Assembly: GCA_000697335.1 (NCBI GenBank)
Contig: JNEM01007401.1
Span: 1-57,407 of the forward strand
DNA length: 57,407 bases
From: Conidiobolus incongruus B7586
Lineage: Eukaryota; Entomophthoromycota; Entomophthoromycetes; Entomophthorales; Conidiobolaceae
Direction: 5' to 3'
This document shows, in pieces, positions 1 to 11,489 of this stretch; position 1 is the first letter of the stretch, and the number at the start of each line of letters is the position of its first letter. Position numbers and translations under genes: made by a program. The notes beneath the pieces were generated by a model, which did not search any database, was not told the origin of the DNA, and saw nothing but the letters and a program-made list of their open reading frames with translations.

Positions 1-664
1 ATATATTAATTAAATATATTATTATTCATTTTATTTAAAATATTCCAAATAATGGATCTAACTATTATATAAAATTAATTATTCAAAAATTTTATAAAAA
101 TCTAAAATCCAATATAATATCATAAAGTGTTGATTTTTAATAATTTATTTTAATATATATAATAAATTTATTTTATATAAATTACTTATATAGATTTTGA
201 TAAAGTTTATCTATAATTTTTTTAACCTAAATTTTAATATATCTGATAAAATAGAATTAAAAAAATTTAATAAATTGGAATATTTTATTTATATACACCT
301 AAATAAAATGATATATAACCTTAATTTTTTTGTTAATACATAGTTTTTTCCTCTTATATGTTTAAAATTTAATTAAATAGTTCAAATAAAATTATAGAAT
401 TTTTTATTATTATAGGATTTATAATAATTTGTTTTCTTTTTAATTTATACTTTCAAATTTCAAACTTATATAAATTTTGTTATAATTTATAAAATTTTTC
501 CATACTATATCCTAAATCAAAAACTAATATTTATTTTTAATATTCTCAATATTTATTATAAATTAATAGTATTTAAAAAAAATTATATTAAAAAATTTAT
601 ATAAAGTTAATAATATATAATATATCTATTTAAATAATCTTAAATATAGATATTTATATGGTTA
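1..664. other. AT-rich flank, no gene seen
   Basis: Nearly pure A/T sequence without a credible open frame. It lies downstream of the dead transposase. Any terminal inverted repeat of that element should fall here, but I could not identify one by eye. Confidence 0.5.
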
Positions 665-1632
665 AAATAATTTTGGCAATATTGATTGGAAATTTATATA
701 TATCCAATTTGAATACCCTCATATAACTTTTTTAGTATTATATTTCAAAGTTCTTATATTATTCTCCCATTAAGAAAATATATTTTCAATAGGATTAAAA
801 AAATGAATAACTTGGGATAAAATCGAATATATAATTATAGCTCTCAATTATGTTTAATGTCTTTATATTTATGAAAACCTAGATTATCCATTATTATGAT
901 TATGTCAACAATATTTTGACTTTTGAAATATTCACATAGATAATAAATGAATACAAAAGATGATGATTTTTCATATCAAAAGTCCTGATGCTGGAATAAT
1001 ATTGGTTCTGACCTACTAATAGCTACTTTTAAAAAGATATTTTTAAGCTTAATTCGATCTACAATCTTAATAGCCTTTTGTCCTTTAGGTGCTTTTCCTG
1101 TTTTAGCTCTCATGCTAACTTGAAATCCAGCTTCATCAACAAAAATTATATTATCTTGGTTTTGTTCAGTGATATATTTAAGTAAACGGTGGGCATAGTC
1201 AATTTGCCCTTGGATTGCCTCAAGTGAATTCTTCTTTATTTGTTCACAATTAAGTCTTTTGATTGAGTAATTTAATTCAACTATTACATTATTAATTGTA
1301 CTAATTGCAAATGATATCCCATATCGCACTTCTAACTTTTGACAGATTTTATTTACTGCGATTAAAATATTATCTTCAATATATGATTTAAAAGAGAGTA
1401 TGTACTTTCAAAATTTTTTAGTTTCTTTTCCACGTTCCTTTGATCCAATTCTATCTTGTTTAAGGTAAATTTTAATTAGATGATTGGTGGTTACTCGATG
1501 ACATGAATAGAGTTTTGCAATAATTGATGAATCTTGACCTTTTAAATGAGTAGTAATAATTTGAGTCCTGGAATCGATTGACAATCATTTAGATGATCCA
1601 GAGGTCGATTGGCCAATAGTCGAAATATTCAT
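665..1632 (-). mobile_element. Degenerate Tc1/IS630-type DNA transposon (transposase relic)
   Basis: The minus strand from an ATG at 1632 reads as a DDE transposase of the Tc1/IS630 type. The N-terminal helix-turn-helix part covers about 1632-1400. The first catalytic Asp is in FVDEAG (about 1126-1142), followed by SMRAKTGKAPKGQK, the family's usual R-x-G-xAPKGQ stretch. The second Asp is in MDNLGFHK (about 870-892). The Glu is in FNPIENIF (about 776-797), about 34 residues later, so DD34E spacing. The frame is interrupted by TGA codons after SSK, after KKF (where Trp is likely) and after QDF (where Trp is likely), and by a later frame change before NPIEN, so it cannot make a full transposase. 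The longest open piece is 117 codons (976-1329). Family assignment is firm; element ends were not resolved. Confidence 0.85.
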
Positions 1633-2695
1633 TATAATTATAATAAAGTGATATATTAATTATTTGGCTATATTGTATTAATAATAAAATTATTAGATAC
1701 ACTTATTATGTATATGTATATCAAAATTTTTAAATTATTCAGGTAGTTGAAATAACTAAAAATGTGAAAAATTTGACAAACAATTTTGAAAATTTTACTT
1801 TTCAGATATATTTTGAAACCATTTTAACTATTACTTTTGTAACGTTAAACTAATAAAGAATTAATTATAGTTTCAAATTAAAAAACTGTCTTACTTTGAA
1901 TTAAATTTGGATAAGAATATAAATCTGTAAAAATCCAATAAAACTAAACCAATTCATTAATGATCATACTTCTAAATTACTCAAAGAAATTCATTCAAGC
2001 GTAAATTTCATTGTAGTATAAACATCATTGAAAAAATCAAATAGAAGTGATGAAAAGATATTAAACCATTTTATAAACCCAAATATTATAAATTCACAGC
2101 ATCACATTTCATTCAAAACAAATACAGAATATCATCCCTAATTATTAATGAATCCATATCAAATCTGATTCAAAATTTTGATCAACTTTAGTTCAACCTA
2201 ATTTTAAAATATGATGTAATACTGCATTTTATGCATTAATAGACTATTTTAACTTCTTAAAATTTATGATAATAAATTGAAAAATAATACATTAATAGGA
2301 TATTTTATTACATAAAGTCCACAATTGATTTGTACTTTTTAATTATATAATATTTGTCTGAACAATATTTATTTTTGATTATATATTTTTGTAAAATATT
2401 GAATAAAAATTTCATACAACATTGAATATATTTCAATTTATATATAATCCGGATTGAATATTCAATAATTATTAAAATCAATTTTGAAATATCCAAGCAT
2501 TTAAAATTGATAATAAATTATTAAATATTCTTACTTTTAATGCAAAAATTCAAATTTTAGTAGAAACTGGTTAGCATAATGTATATTAATGAATGTATTA
2601 ATAAGAATTTTGGGAATTTTAATTCTTACTTAAGTGATTGTATTCAAGGTATAAATTCAGATATACTATAAGTACCCTTGGTCAATTCGCAAAAT
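1633..2695. other. Intergenic, no gene seen
   Basis: AT-rich DNA with only chance open frames, such as a 62-codon minus-strand frame at 2308-2496 made of Ile, Lys and Tyr codons. No RNA gene, repeat or relic was recognised. Confidence 0.5.
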
Positions 2696-2697
2696 CA

Positions 2698-3080
2698 CAA
2701 ATCTTTTTACTCTATCAAAATATCAAATTTAATATTATTAGTGTTGTTTTTGACTGAAATTCGCTTCCTTTAGTCAAAACCTCAAGCTGCTCCAACTAAA
2801 CAAATTGATATTATTCAGTCAGACTGTCCACAATATGAGCAATCTAAATTCTTTTGGAATCATATATTGAAACCTGTTCAACTTTGTGGCTTCGTTTACT
2901 AGAGTAATGGTTTGAATCAGATAATGTAAAAAAGAGGATAAAATGAAAATTATTCGGCCAACCAAATGTAAATATTATCTTTTCTTGAAATAGATAATTA
3001 CTTAAAATTTATTTGTTTCAAATCGTTACAACGCTAGAGGATAGACTGTGATAATACTTTTGGTAATTACATTCATGGAA
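2698..3080 (+). pseudogene. Decayed 5' copy of the neighbouring FAD-oxidase gene
   Basis: This stretch is a partial tandem copy of the 5' part of the gene at 3147. The signal-peptide region (TTGACTGAAATT), the segment around CAAATTGATATTATTCAG and the stretch CAATATGAGCAATCTAAATT all match the intact gene closely, at roughly 85-90% by eye over 2790-2860. Similarity fades after about 2900. Weak protein-level echoes remain to about 3080: an IKFANQ-like stretch at about 2930-2990 and a GYNQGG-like one at about 3030. The start ATG is ATC here, and several stops interrupt the frame. The uneven decay suggests an old duplication, or a paralog whose 3' part was lost. It is not expected to be translated. 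Confidence 0.75.
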
Positions 3081-3146
3081 AAAAGTATTATAAATTAACA
3101 TATTCGAAAAGTTCATGTAATCTCAAATCATTTATTCTTTATCAAT

Positions 3147-4598
3147 ATGTTAAATATATTATTATTTGTATTATCTTTGACTGAAATTGGCTTTGTCCAG
3201 TCAAAAACCATAATTTCTCCAACCAAGCAAATTGACATCATTCAGCCAGATAATCCTCAATATGAGCAATCTAAATTCTTTTGGAATAGTAGATTTAAGC
3301 CTGTTAAACCTTTTGGCTTTGTTTATCCAAAATGCTCTGAAGATGTGTCTAATGCTATCAAGTTTGCAAACCAAAAGAATCTCCCAATTGCTATTCGCTC
3401 AGGTGGCCACTCTCACGAAGGTTACAATCAAGGTGGCAATGATGGATATTTGGTGATTGATCTCGAAAATTTGAATAATGTTACCATTGATCCTCAAACT
3501 CAAATTGCTCAAATTGGTGGTGGTTCGAGATTGGGACGTGTCTATGGATCGCTCTGGAAAAGTGGTAACTATTCCATTCCTGCTGGATTATGTCCAACTG
3601 TTGGGATTGGAGGTCACGCTACTGGTGGTGGAATTGGTCTTTATTCTCGTGCTTATGGTATGGTTACTGATAACATCCGGGAAATGGAAGTGGTTACAGC
3701 AAATGGAGATATTGTAAAATGTAATAAAAATGAAAATCAAGACTTATTCTGGGCATTGAGAGGATCAGGAACTGGATCATTTGGCGTTGTTACCAAATTC
3801 CATATCAAAGCATTTCAAGTCAAGGACACTGTATTACGCTTTGATATACGGGTTCCTTTCACTGTTGAAACATTTCCCGATATCTTTTTGAAACTTCAAG
3901 ATTGGTTGGTGAAAGGAGCATCTGAAAAGATTGGTCTTATTATTGAGCTTTATCAAAACGATATTCGGGTTTTAGGTGTCATCTTAGGTGATTCAGTTGA
4001 AGAACAGGATAAATTAGCAAGAGGTATGCTTCAAGCTCTTCCTATTGATCAAAACACTTTCCCCTTCATTCGGATGCCATTCATCAATACAGTATTTGCA
4101 AATTCAGGAGATCCTAAAATCACAAAGGTCGAAGATCTAATCAATGTAAAAGGATGGAGTGAACAAACGTACTTTAAAGTACGCGGAGGGTATATTGATA
4201 AACCACTTACCAGAGAATTCCTTCAAGAATATGGGTATTATTTGAAGAAATGGCCTCAAAATACTTATACACAACTTCATGTAGAAGGAGGAGTTATAGA
4301 TCGTCCAGAACTCTTGAAAGAAACATCCGTGCCTTATCGTAATACACTTTTCAATTCTCAACTTATAGGATTTGCCAAAACCAATGAGGAGGGAAGTAGA
4401 ATAGAGAGAGCTTTGGACGAAGCATACAATCTTCTGTTACCAAACTTTAATGGAAGTTATGTTAATTTTATGGATGCTAAAGTTGAAAACTGGCAGGTTA
4501 GCTATTATGGTAAAAATCTTGCCAAGTTATCTAAGATCAAGTGCAAGTGGGACCCATTGAACAGATTTAATAATCCTAGATCTGTTCCTTTACCTTAA
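3147..4598 (+). CDS. Secreted berberine-bridge-type FAD-linked oxidoreductase
   Basis: 483 residues, no intron. Residues 1-19 look like a secretion signal ending near VQS. A PCMH-type FAD-binding domain follows at about 50-220. His88 in RSGGHSH is the likely 8-alpha-histidyl FAD attachment site. Cys149 in AGLCPTVGIGGHATGGG sits where bicovalent family members attach FAD through a 6-S-cysteinyl bond. The C terminus carries the BBE signature (YYGKNLAKLSKIK, then KWDPLNRFNNPRS). Family members oxidise sugars, alkaloids or other alcohols with O2, releasing H2O2; the substrate here is unknown. The ATG is chosen because it starts the signal peptide. A decayed 5' copy lies directly upstream, so the locus has duplicated before. 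No biosynthetic cluster surrounds it, which argues for a stand-alone extracellular or secretory-pathway oxidase. Confidence 0.93.
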   Translation: MLNILLFVLSLTEIGFVQSKTIISPTKQIDIIQPDNPQYEQSKFFWNSRFKPVKPFGFVYPKCSEDVSNAIKFANQKNLPIAIRSGGHSHEGYNQGGNDGYLVIDLENLNNVTIDPQTQIAQIGGGSRLGRVYGSLWKSGNYSIPAGLCPTVGIGGHATGGGIGLYSRAYGMVTDNIREMEVVTANGDIVKCNKNENQDLFWALRGSGTGSFGVVTKFHIKAFQVKDTVLRFDIRVPFTVETFPDIFLKLQDWLVKGASEKIGLIIELYQNDIRVLGVILGDSVEEQDKLARGMLQALPIDQNTFPFIRMPFINTVFANSGDPKITKVEDLINVKGWSEQTYFKVRGGYIDKPLTREFLQEYGYYLKKWPQNTYTQLHVEGGVIDRPELLKETSVPYRNTLFNSQLIGFAKTNEEGSRIERALDEAYNLLLPNFNGSYVNFMDAKVENWQVSYYGKNLAKLSKIKCKWDPLNRFNNPRSVPLP

Positions 4599-7500
4599 TT
4601 TTGATCCAACAATATATCTAAAATATGATATCGGTTAAAATTTTGATTTTATACCAAAGGCTAATAAATTTATTAGCATATAGAATATATATATTTAATA
4701 ATTGGATTTTTTTTTCTATTTTTATAAATCATATAATTATACAAAGGAAAATATCAGTCAAGCTCAAAACTTGAAAATAATGAATTTTGTAATTAGAAAC
4801 GTAATTCAACTTGCTGCTTGAATTAAACTCTTTGTGTGAATCAGATATATTTTTTTATAATAAATAAATGTATTATTTATATCAATAATAATGATGAGAA
4901 TATTATATTGGATTTTAAGTTGTTTTTTTAAATTTTTGTTAGTTGTTATTTATCATACAGATTCAATAGGTATCGAATTGAGAGAGTATTGTGCCAACAC
5001 TGATTCTATATATTTAACTAGAAAATATGTTATATTGTGTCAAAATCCTAATATCATTATATGTTATATATAACTAGCATTAAACATATCAGCCAAATTT
5101 TTAATCACATCTATTAATAGGATCTATATTAATACAAATATAAAGAGTATATTAAATATCTTTTTTGAATATATCAAGTTTAAAAATAATGTTATATAAC
5201 TTTTAAAATATTAAAATTTATTCTTATCAAGTATTAATATAATTTAATACTTATGAAAATTTATAAAAAAAATATTTATAATGAAAAATAAAGTTTAATT
5301 TACACATTTTACAATGATATTCTATCAGATTTATATTTGAATATTTAATAACACTTGATAAATAAATAAATACGATATGTATTATACCTTTTCTTTAATT
5401 ATTTACTAAAATTATCAAAATGAATCGATATGAATGTATATGTATATTAATTTGATATTTTAATTCTAATGGAGCTTATTAATAAAAGCACAAAAACCGT
5501 CTTCATTTTTGTCAATTAACTTATGAGTGGATCCGAATTTTTACAGAAAGTTTAGATTAAAAATTAACAATTACAAATTGTAAGCAAATTGGTAGAATGA
5601 AATTTTATTATAAAGCATCTATAAGATATATATATATATATATTTGTATTAAATCAAATATTAATAAAATTAAGAAATTTTGATTTAAATTATATAGTAT
5701 TTTATGTTATTAATTCCAAGTTACTTCAATATTTTTGAAAATCTTAACAAAACTTTAAAATTAATAAATTTATTCTATTTAAAAATTGATCCACACTTAT
5801 ATATTTATTATTTTAAATTGATAAAACATCATATATTCAAAAAATATTTCATAATCGTTACATAAATAATATAAGCATCTAAATTTATTATGATATCCAA
5901 AGGTTGATTAAAACATTATATACACCAATAAAAATATGACTAAGCCGGGAATTCATTAAAGTAAAATGTGCTCTGTTTATATGTATGTTGAAATAAAAGT
6001 TAAAACTTTATACATTCAAACACAATTGATTAATATATATTTAATTTTATTATCAAGCATATGATCCTAATAGCATAATTTAGAGTAACATGAGTAATAT
6101 ATAAAATATGAGTAATTAATTATTATTAATATATATATATATCAGAATATATGAATGATAGATATAACAATCAAATTATATGGATTATTATATTCAATTT
6201 TTAAAATAATAGTTATTTTAAAAAAAATCTGAAAAAATTAAATTGAAGTAAATTAATATAATTGATATAGATGAGCATGTTGAAATGCACAGAAAGCATG
6301 AGAATCAATTAATTATAAAATACTAATGGGTTATTAGATGTAAAATTCTGAATAATTTTAACTATTATACTTTATAGTGGCAAAAAATAATCATTTATCA
6401 AATATTGATTAAATTCAATTATTTTTTCACCTGAATTATACCGTTATTTGAGAAATAATAAACATTCTTAATATAATATACATTAATTTACTATAAAAAT
6501 GGTGGATTCAGAATAATGTTAAAGAATTTGCAAAATACACTTCAATAGGGTCATATGGACATTAAATGGATATAAAATATTTTGAAAATGATGCTTATTA
6601 TATGATTATGCTAGGATGAAAAAGATATTGTCAAAATTTTTCTGAAGGTTTGAAAATTGATTACAATTAACATTTATATAAATATGATTTTTGATAATTG
6701 AATTTAATAAATAATTTTATTTTTTTTAAATATTAAAATATATTTGCTTAATTTATGTTTATTATTACTAAAATCTGAATCAGTTATATTCAGTGTAGAG
6801 AATTTTATAGCAGGAAATTGGAAAAATAACAAAATAGTGGATTAATTACTGTTTTTATTGTAGATATATTAACTAGTTCCCAAATAGCTAGTCAAGTCAT
6901 TTACCTCATCGAGTTGTCTGATGATAAACTGTACATTTTAAAATATTAAAATATGTATTATACTTCTTGAGTTTTCTAAGACTATTAGAGTAAAATACTA
7001 TTTGATTGATATTATCAAATCATTTCAACTGCTAACTCACAAAACTAATTATTTTATTGGTGTTAAAGAGCAATTATGAAAGGAATCTTGATTCATAACC
7101 CAAATGTTGTATTGTATAAGCTAAATGTTAAAGATTGGAAGATGAGTTTCATAAAAATATTAAAAATGTATTCCGAAGGAAACCGATTTTATTGGTAATT
7201 ATTATTATTCATTAGTATGATTTTTGAGCATTAACTTAGTCTATTCTTTTGCTTTATATATTTTGTTGTGAACAAGTTTAATGTAAAAGTATTAATGAGT
7301 ATATAAGATTGCATAAAGGTCTATTATTGCATGAAATAAAACTATCCTGACTGCGGTTATTTCAAATTTTTATTTTTTTTTCTGATTTAAACATTAATAA
7401 AAATCAAAAATGAAGTATTCAGAAAATATTTTCTAAATATTTGTGTAGTTCTTCATATTAAAATTTAAATGAGAAAAGTACAAGAGCCGAGGCCATATAT

Positions 7501-8816
7501 CACGTGTAGGCAGAGTCCCTATTTCTGAATTCATATTGACATTACTTCTAATAACCATTAACCTTTAGTGAGAAAGTAAAATAAATAAAATAGTTTAAAA
7601 TTCAGTATTAATTTTAAATATAGACCAAAATGATGGAATTCTAGTGCTTGTGTAATATAAAAAAATAACAAATCAAATTTTAATAAATTGTATCAAGCTG
7701 TTGAGTTTTTGAATAATTTATTAAAGTTATATTATTAATTAATTTTTTGCTCCAAGCTCATTTATAAATACTGAAAATTATAAAATAACATATTAAATAA
7801 ATTTAGATAATTTAAACTTCAGCAATTATAATCATTTTGTTAACATGTACATCATTTTTCATTTGACCGAAATAAATAAGGATTAAGAATATTCATTTCT
7901 CAGGAAATTTTTAAATACTTTAGATTGAGTACAGATATGATATCATTTTTTAGGAATTATTCTAATTGTTTCCTTTTCTAATAAACCAATATCAAAGCTA
8001 TATTAAATAAAATGTGTTGGAATTTTACAAATTTGAATAAGTTATTTTATTATAATTACAATTCACAATATTTCATATTTTTACTAATTTAGATTCCACC
8101 TTCAAATGAACTAAATATGTTAGCAAGTTCATTTTAGTCACTTATCCCCTAGTTAATAGGTAAAAGATATCTATTTTATCTTATTTGTATTATTTTTAAC
8201 CAATGATCGATACTATTAAATCGTTTTCAACAGGTTGTTGTCACTATATAATTTTAAAAATTGAACAAATTCAAATGGGTTAAGGCATCCAATCAACAAT
8301 TGAAGTAACACAAACTTTATTCTGATGAGTAATTTTATTGATTGATAATTCAAATTAATTATTTAATATCCATTCACATCAATCTTATGTAGTATTAATA
8401 TCCATATTTATAAAGATATTCCTTTGACAATTTGTAATTATATAACTGACAATATTAATAATATAAAATAGTTTAAAATATTATTATTATTATTATTATT
8501 ATTATTGTTATTATCGATCTAATTTAATTGTTGTAATATTATTTGATACACTAACTATTTATTAATTTATCAATTTTAAAATTGAGAAAACAGCAAATTA
8601 CTATAAACTACTTCAATAAATCTAGCTTTTATTCTTACTTTTATTTAATCTTTACTATTTATAAAATATTATTAGGTAAAATAACTTTATTATTTATCAT
8701 GTTAACACTGAAATTTTATACAATTTATCAATTTTTAGTTAAGGATTTCACATTCAAACAAAACTTCAAAGGAATAATAACAGAAATTTCCAAGGAGTTA
8801 AAGTTTATATAATATA
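4599..8816. other. 4.2 kb AT-rich intergenic desert
   Basis: No convincing gene. It contains a (TA)n tract near 5625-5645, an ATT/TTA trinucleotide run at about 8478-8507, and a small GC-richer island at about 7485-7535 with a CACGTG palindrome. Two short coding-like scraps, at about 6864-6945 and 7075-7200, have near-normal codon use but no recognisable family and are too short to call. The 76-codon frame at 8582-8812 just before the next gene is most likely leader sequence read by chance. Confidence 0.5.
8478..8507. repeat. ATT trinucleotide microsatellite
   Basis: About nine or ten near-perfect ATT units, broken by one GTT, lie about 310 bp upstream of the GDS1-like gene. Confidence 0.8.
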
Positions 8817-11489
8817 ATGGAAAATAAGAATGAAGGCTCAATAGTGCCTCCACCGAATCCTCAGCCTAAAAAAAGAGCTACATTTGATATCGATCGAATT
8901 CATCCGGACGATGCTAAAGATAAAGTATTTATTGGAATTATCAAAGCTTTAATAAAAATGGATAACAAGCCTTCTTCGCCAAAGGAATTGGCAGGGTTTA
9001 TTATAAAACACAAGTTGGCGGTTTTAGGTGGAGCGACCCCTTATGCTACAGTTTCTTCAAGAATTTCACAACATTTTAAAAGAGCTATCGAGCATAAACC
9101 ACCGAGAAAGCCCTTATTAGCGAAAAGCTTTGATGCAAAACATACTAGAAAAATTAGGTATTGCTTGGATTTGAATGAAGGTAACGAAAATGATTCAGAG
9201 GGATCTCACCCCAGCCCTACAAATAAATTACAGGATAGTATATCAAGTCTATTAAATACCAAGCCAAATTCTGCCTCATCCAGCTCAAACTCGATCAGAT
9301 CAAAGTCTGTTAATAGGGATTCTAGTCCATTTGAAGACTCTAGTTTGGATGTTATTGATGTGGAGTCAGAAGATGAAGACGTGGATGTTTCATCGACGAA
9401 AGAGGACTCTATTGAGAAAAAAGCCCCCATCATTGCTAAGAGTATAGTTAAAAGTAATGATCAACCACCGCCGCCAAAAAAGAGCAAACCTCCTTCTCCC
9501 AAACAACCTTCAATTCCTACTCCACCACCTGTCAAACCACAATCCAAACCTGCTGAACCAAATCCAATACGTACACCTCTTAGCACAAATAATCCCTTTG
9601 TATATAATTTCCTTAATAGTCAAAAGCTCAAAGTTTCGAGTAATTCAAAATCGACACTTAAATTCAGCTCACCGTATAAATCTAAGCCGACCTCACCCAA
9701 GCCATATGTTGCGTCAGCTTCATTGATTAATTCTGTTAATGGATTTAATGGTGTAGTGATTGAACCAACTCCAAGTCCAACACCTCCTGTGAAATTAGAG
9801 TCGATCAAATCTCCTAGAATACCCCGTCCTCCTCAACCAGCAATTCCTACCAGTGTAAATCCTCCCGCCACTGAAGATGCAAAAAAAGCACTTTCACCTC
9901 CTACCGCTTTGTCGCCCTATATAAATTTAAAACCTCCAGCATCGTTGAACAACTTTCTCCAAGATACGCTTTCCCCTCGCACTTCCGCTTTATTTGATCA
10001 TGATTTGAGAACAATACCTGATATTTCGTTCAAGATGGGTGCTACAAATACTCAATCAGCTACAACCACTCAGGGAACTAGCTCATTCCTTCTGCCTCAG
10101 CTTAAGGACCCAGTAAAAGTACCCACTTCTGAGCTTGATCAGTTATTTGAAACAAACTCTCTACCACAACCGCCATCAAATTCTTTAAATGGATTTGGCA
10201 ACAAGCATGTCTCATCTCGACCACCTCATCCCTTACGAAAAGATACAACCGCTACTTCTCCAGCTAAATCCAATCTTAAAACTATCACTAATTCTCTAAC
10301 CTCAACTTCGAAATCTCCTTTATTTTCTGCAATTGCTGGATCCAAAAAACCTTTGAATTCTACTGAGTTAGATGCATCACAAGCACTACTTCATCTTCCT
10401 ATATCACCTCAATTTAATGCATTTGACTCATCTTCCAATCCAAAACCTCCTTCCAATACACCAGATCGAAAATCGAGCCCCCCGCCATATTTCAGCATTG
10501 ATGATTTTTTGGCATCTCCCAGTCTAACTGGCTTTAAAGGAATGATGGATGTTGATCATAGTCATCTCTTGCCTGTGCCTACAGGACAAGATAATAATCA
10601 AACTAGTCCCATTATTCCTGGTGAAAGTTGGAGCAGTTTTGGAATTTATGTCACCCTTGCCGATAATCTACCAATTTTTGCTGCTAGATTTACCAGGTCG
10701 CCACGTCCCACTAATGGCAAGACTGAAGATAATATTCTTGCTGAATCTAATTCTTCAAATAACTCTAATTACGTTCTACTTACCAGATGGATCGATTCCG
10801 ATTATGTCAACGCAACAACATTATTAGAAGCAGGTGGTGTTACAACGAAGGAAGAGCAGAGTATTATTTTGAGTTTGGAACAGAGCTGTATTCAAATCAA
10901 CAAAACTGAATCTCCTTTACATGGTACCTGGATCCCCTTGCACCGAGCTCGTGCTCTTGCGATGACCTGCAATTTGAATCAGAAATTGGGTGCGTTTTTA
11001 GATCAAGATTTAGATAAACTTTTTCCCAAACCACTACCGCTAGACCCTACAAAACTCCCAGCCAGCTGTATTCCTTCATTAATCTTGAAAGGATGCTTAG
11101 ACGCCACCAAATGTCCAAAAATTCCCTATCACTACTCAGCTCATCTTAGATTCCGTCCAATTCCTCTTGTTCAACTTCCCCCTAACATTCTAGAGCAAGA
11201 GATGCTCATAGTCAACAATCGAGATCGAGAAGTTGGAGGTGTTGGCATATCACAGCCTATGTTTGACACAGTGAGCAGTGTCGAATCACTCAATCCCAGG
11301 AAATTTGGGCTTGAAAATAAGAAAGAACTTAATTTGTCCCTTTCAGCACCCCAATCTACATTTTTAACATCTAATAAGCCAGCTCCCAAAGTTAAGACTG
11401 AATATATTGAAGATGACGAAGAAATCAATATTGATGAAGATGAAGATGTTGATATTGGTGGTAGTGATATGGAAGATGATCTTAGATAA
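8817..11489 (+). CDS. GDS1-type winged-helix protein with C-terminal APSES/KilA-N-like domain
   Basis: 890 residues, intronless. Residues about 25-105 match the fungal GDS1 winged-helix region: KDKVFIGIIKALIKMDNKP, then SPKELAGFIIKHKL, then GGATPYATVSSRISQHFKRA. The middle (about 110-600) is low-complexity Ser/Pro/Thr with acidic stretches, typical of a disordered nuclear regulator. Residues about 605-735 resemble an APSES/KilA-N DNA-binding fold: LLTRWIDSDYVNATTLLEAG, then LHGTWIPLHRARALA, the family's GTW-x-PL-xxA signature. The C terminus (about 865-890) is strongly acidic. I infer a nuclear transcription or chromatin regulator; DNA contacts are not shown. The start is the first ATG before the winged helix. 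Ser-rich linkers with SP/TP sites suggest phosphorylation. Confidence 0.85.
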   Translation: MENKNEGSIVPPPNPQPKKRATFDIDRIHPDDAKDKVFIGIIKALIKMDNKPSSPKELAGFIIKHKLAVLGGATPYATVSSRISQHFKRAIEHKPPRKPLLAKSFDAKHTRKIRYCLDLNEGNENDSEGSHPSPTNKLQDSISSLLNTKPNSASSSSNSIRSKSVNRDSSPFEDSSLDVIDVESEDEDVDVSSTKEDSIEKKAPIIAKSIVKSNDQPPPPKKSKPPSPKQPSIPTPPPVKPQSKPAEPNPIRTPLSTNNPFVYNFLNSQKLKVSSNSKSTLKFSSPYKSKPTSPKPYVASASLINSVNGFNGVVIEPTPSPTPPVKLESIKSPRIPRPPQPAIPTSVNPPATEDAKKALSPPTALSPYINLKPPASLNNFLQDTLSPRTSALFDHDLRTIPDISFKMGATNTQSATTTQGTSSFLLPQLKDPVKVPTSELDQLFETNSLPQPPSNSLNGFGNKHVSSRPPHPLRKDTTATSPAKSNLKTITNSLTSTSKSPLFSAIAGSKKPLNSTELDASQALLHLPISPQFNAFDSSSNPKPPSNTPDRKSSPPPYFSIDDFLASPSLTGFKGMMDVDHSHLLPVPTGQDNNQTSPIIPGESWSSFGIYVTLADNLPIFAARFTRSPRPTNGKTEDNILAESNSSNNSNYVLLTRWIDSDYVNATTLLEAGGVTTKEEQSIILSLEQSCIQINKTESPLHGTWIPLHRARALAMTCNLNQKLGAFLDQDLDKLFPKPLPLDPTKLPASCIPSLILKGCLDATKCPKIPYHYSAHLRFRPIPLVQLPPNILEQEMLIVNNRDREVGGVGISQPMFDTVSSVESLNPRKFGLENKKELNLSLSAPQSTFLTSNKPAPKVKTEYIEDDEEINIDEDEDVDIGGSDMEDDLR

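Noticed and set aside
1126-1632. TGA read as tryptophan (alternative genetic code)
   Set aside because: In-frame TGA at likely Trp sites appears only in relic sequences. SET1 ends with TGA right after its universal GYLN end, and intact genes use TGG for Trp.
2308-2496. 62-codon minus-strand frame
   Set aside because: Composed almost wholly of Ile, Lys, Tyr and Leu, as expected from A/T-rich DNA, with no splice partners or homology.
3147-4598. Horizontal transfer of the intronless FAD oxidase from bacteria
   Set aside because: It has a eukaryote-like signal peptide and local AT codon use, other large genes here also lack introns, and the family is common in fungi. Nothing in the sequence requires transfer.
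4891-5073. 60-codon plus-strand frame after the FAD oxidase
   Set aside because: No recognisable motif and no promoter context; chance frame in AT-rich DNA.
8582-8812. 76-codon frame immediately before the GDS1-like gene
   Set aside because: Phe/Tyr/Ile-rich AT composition; it does not splice in phase to the next gene and is better explained as leader.
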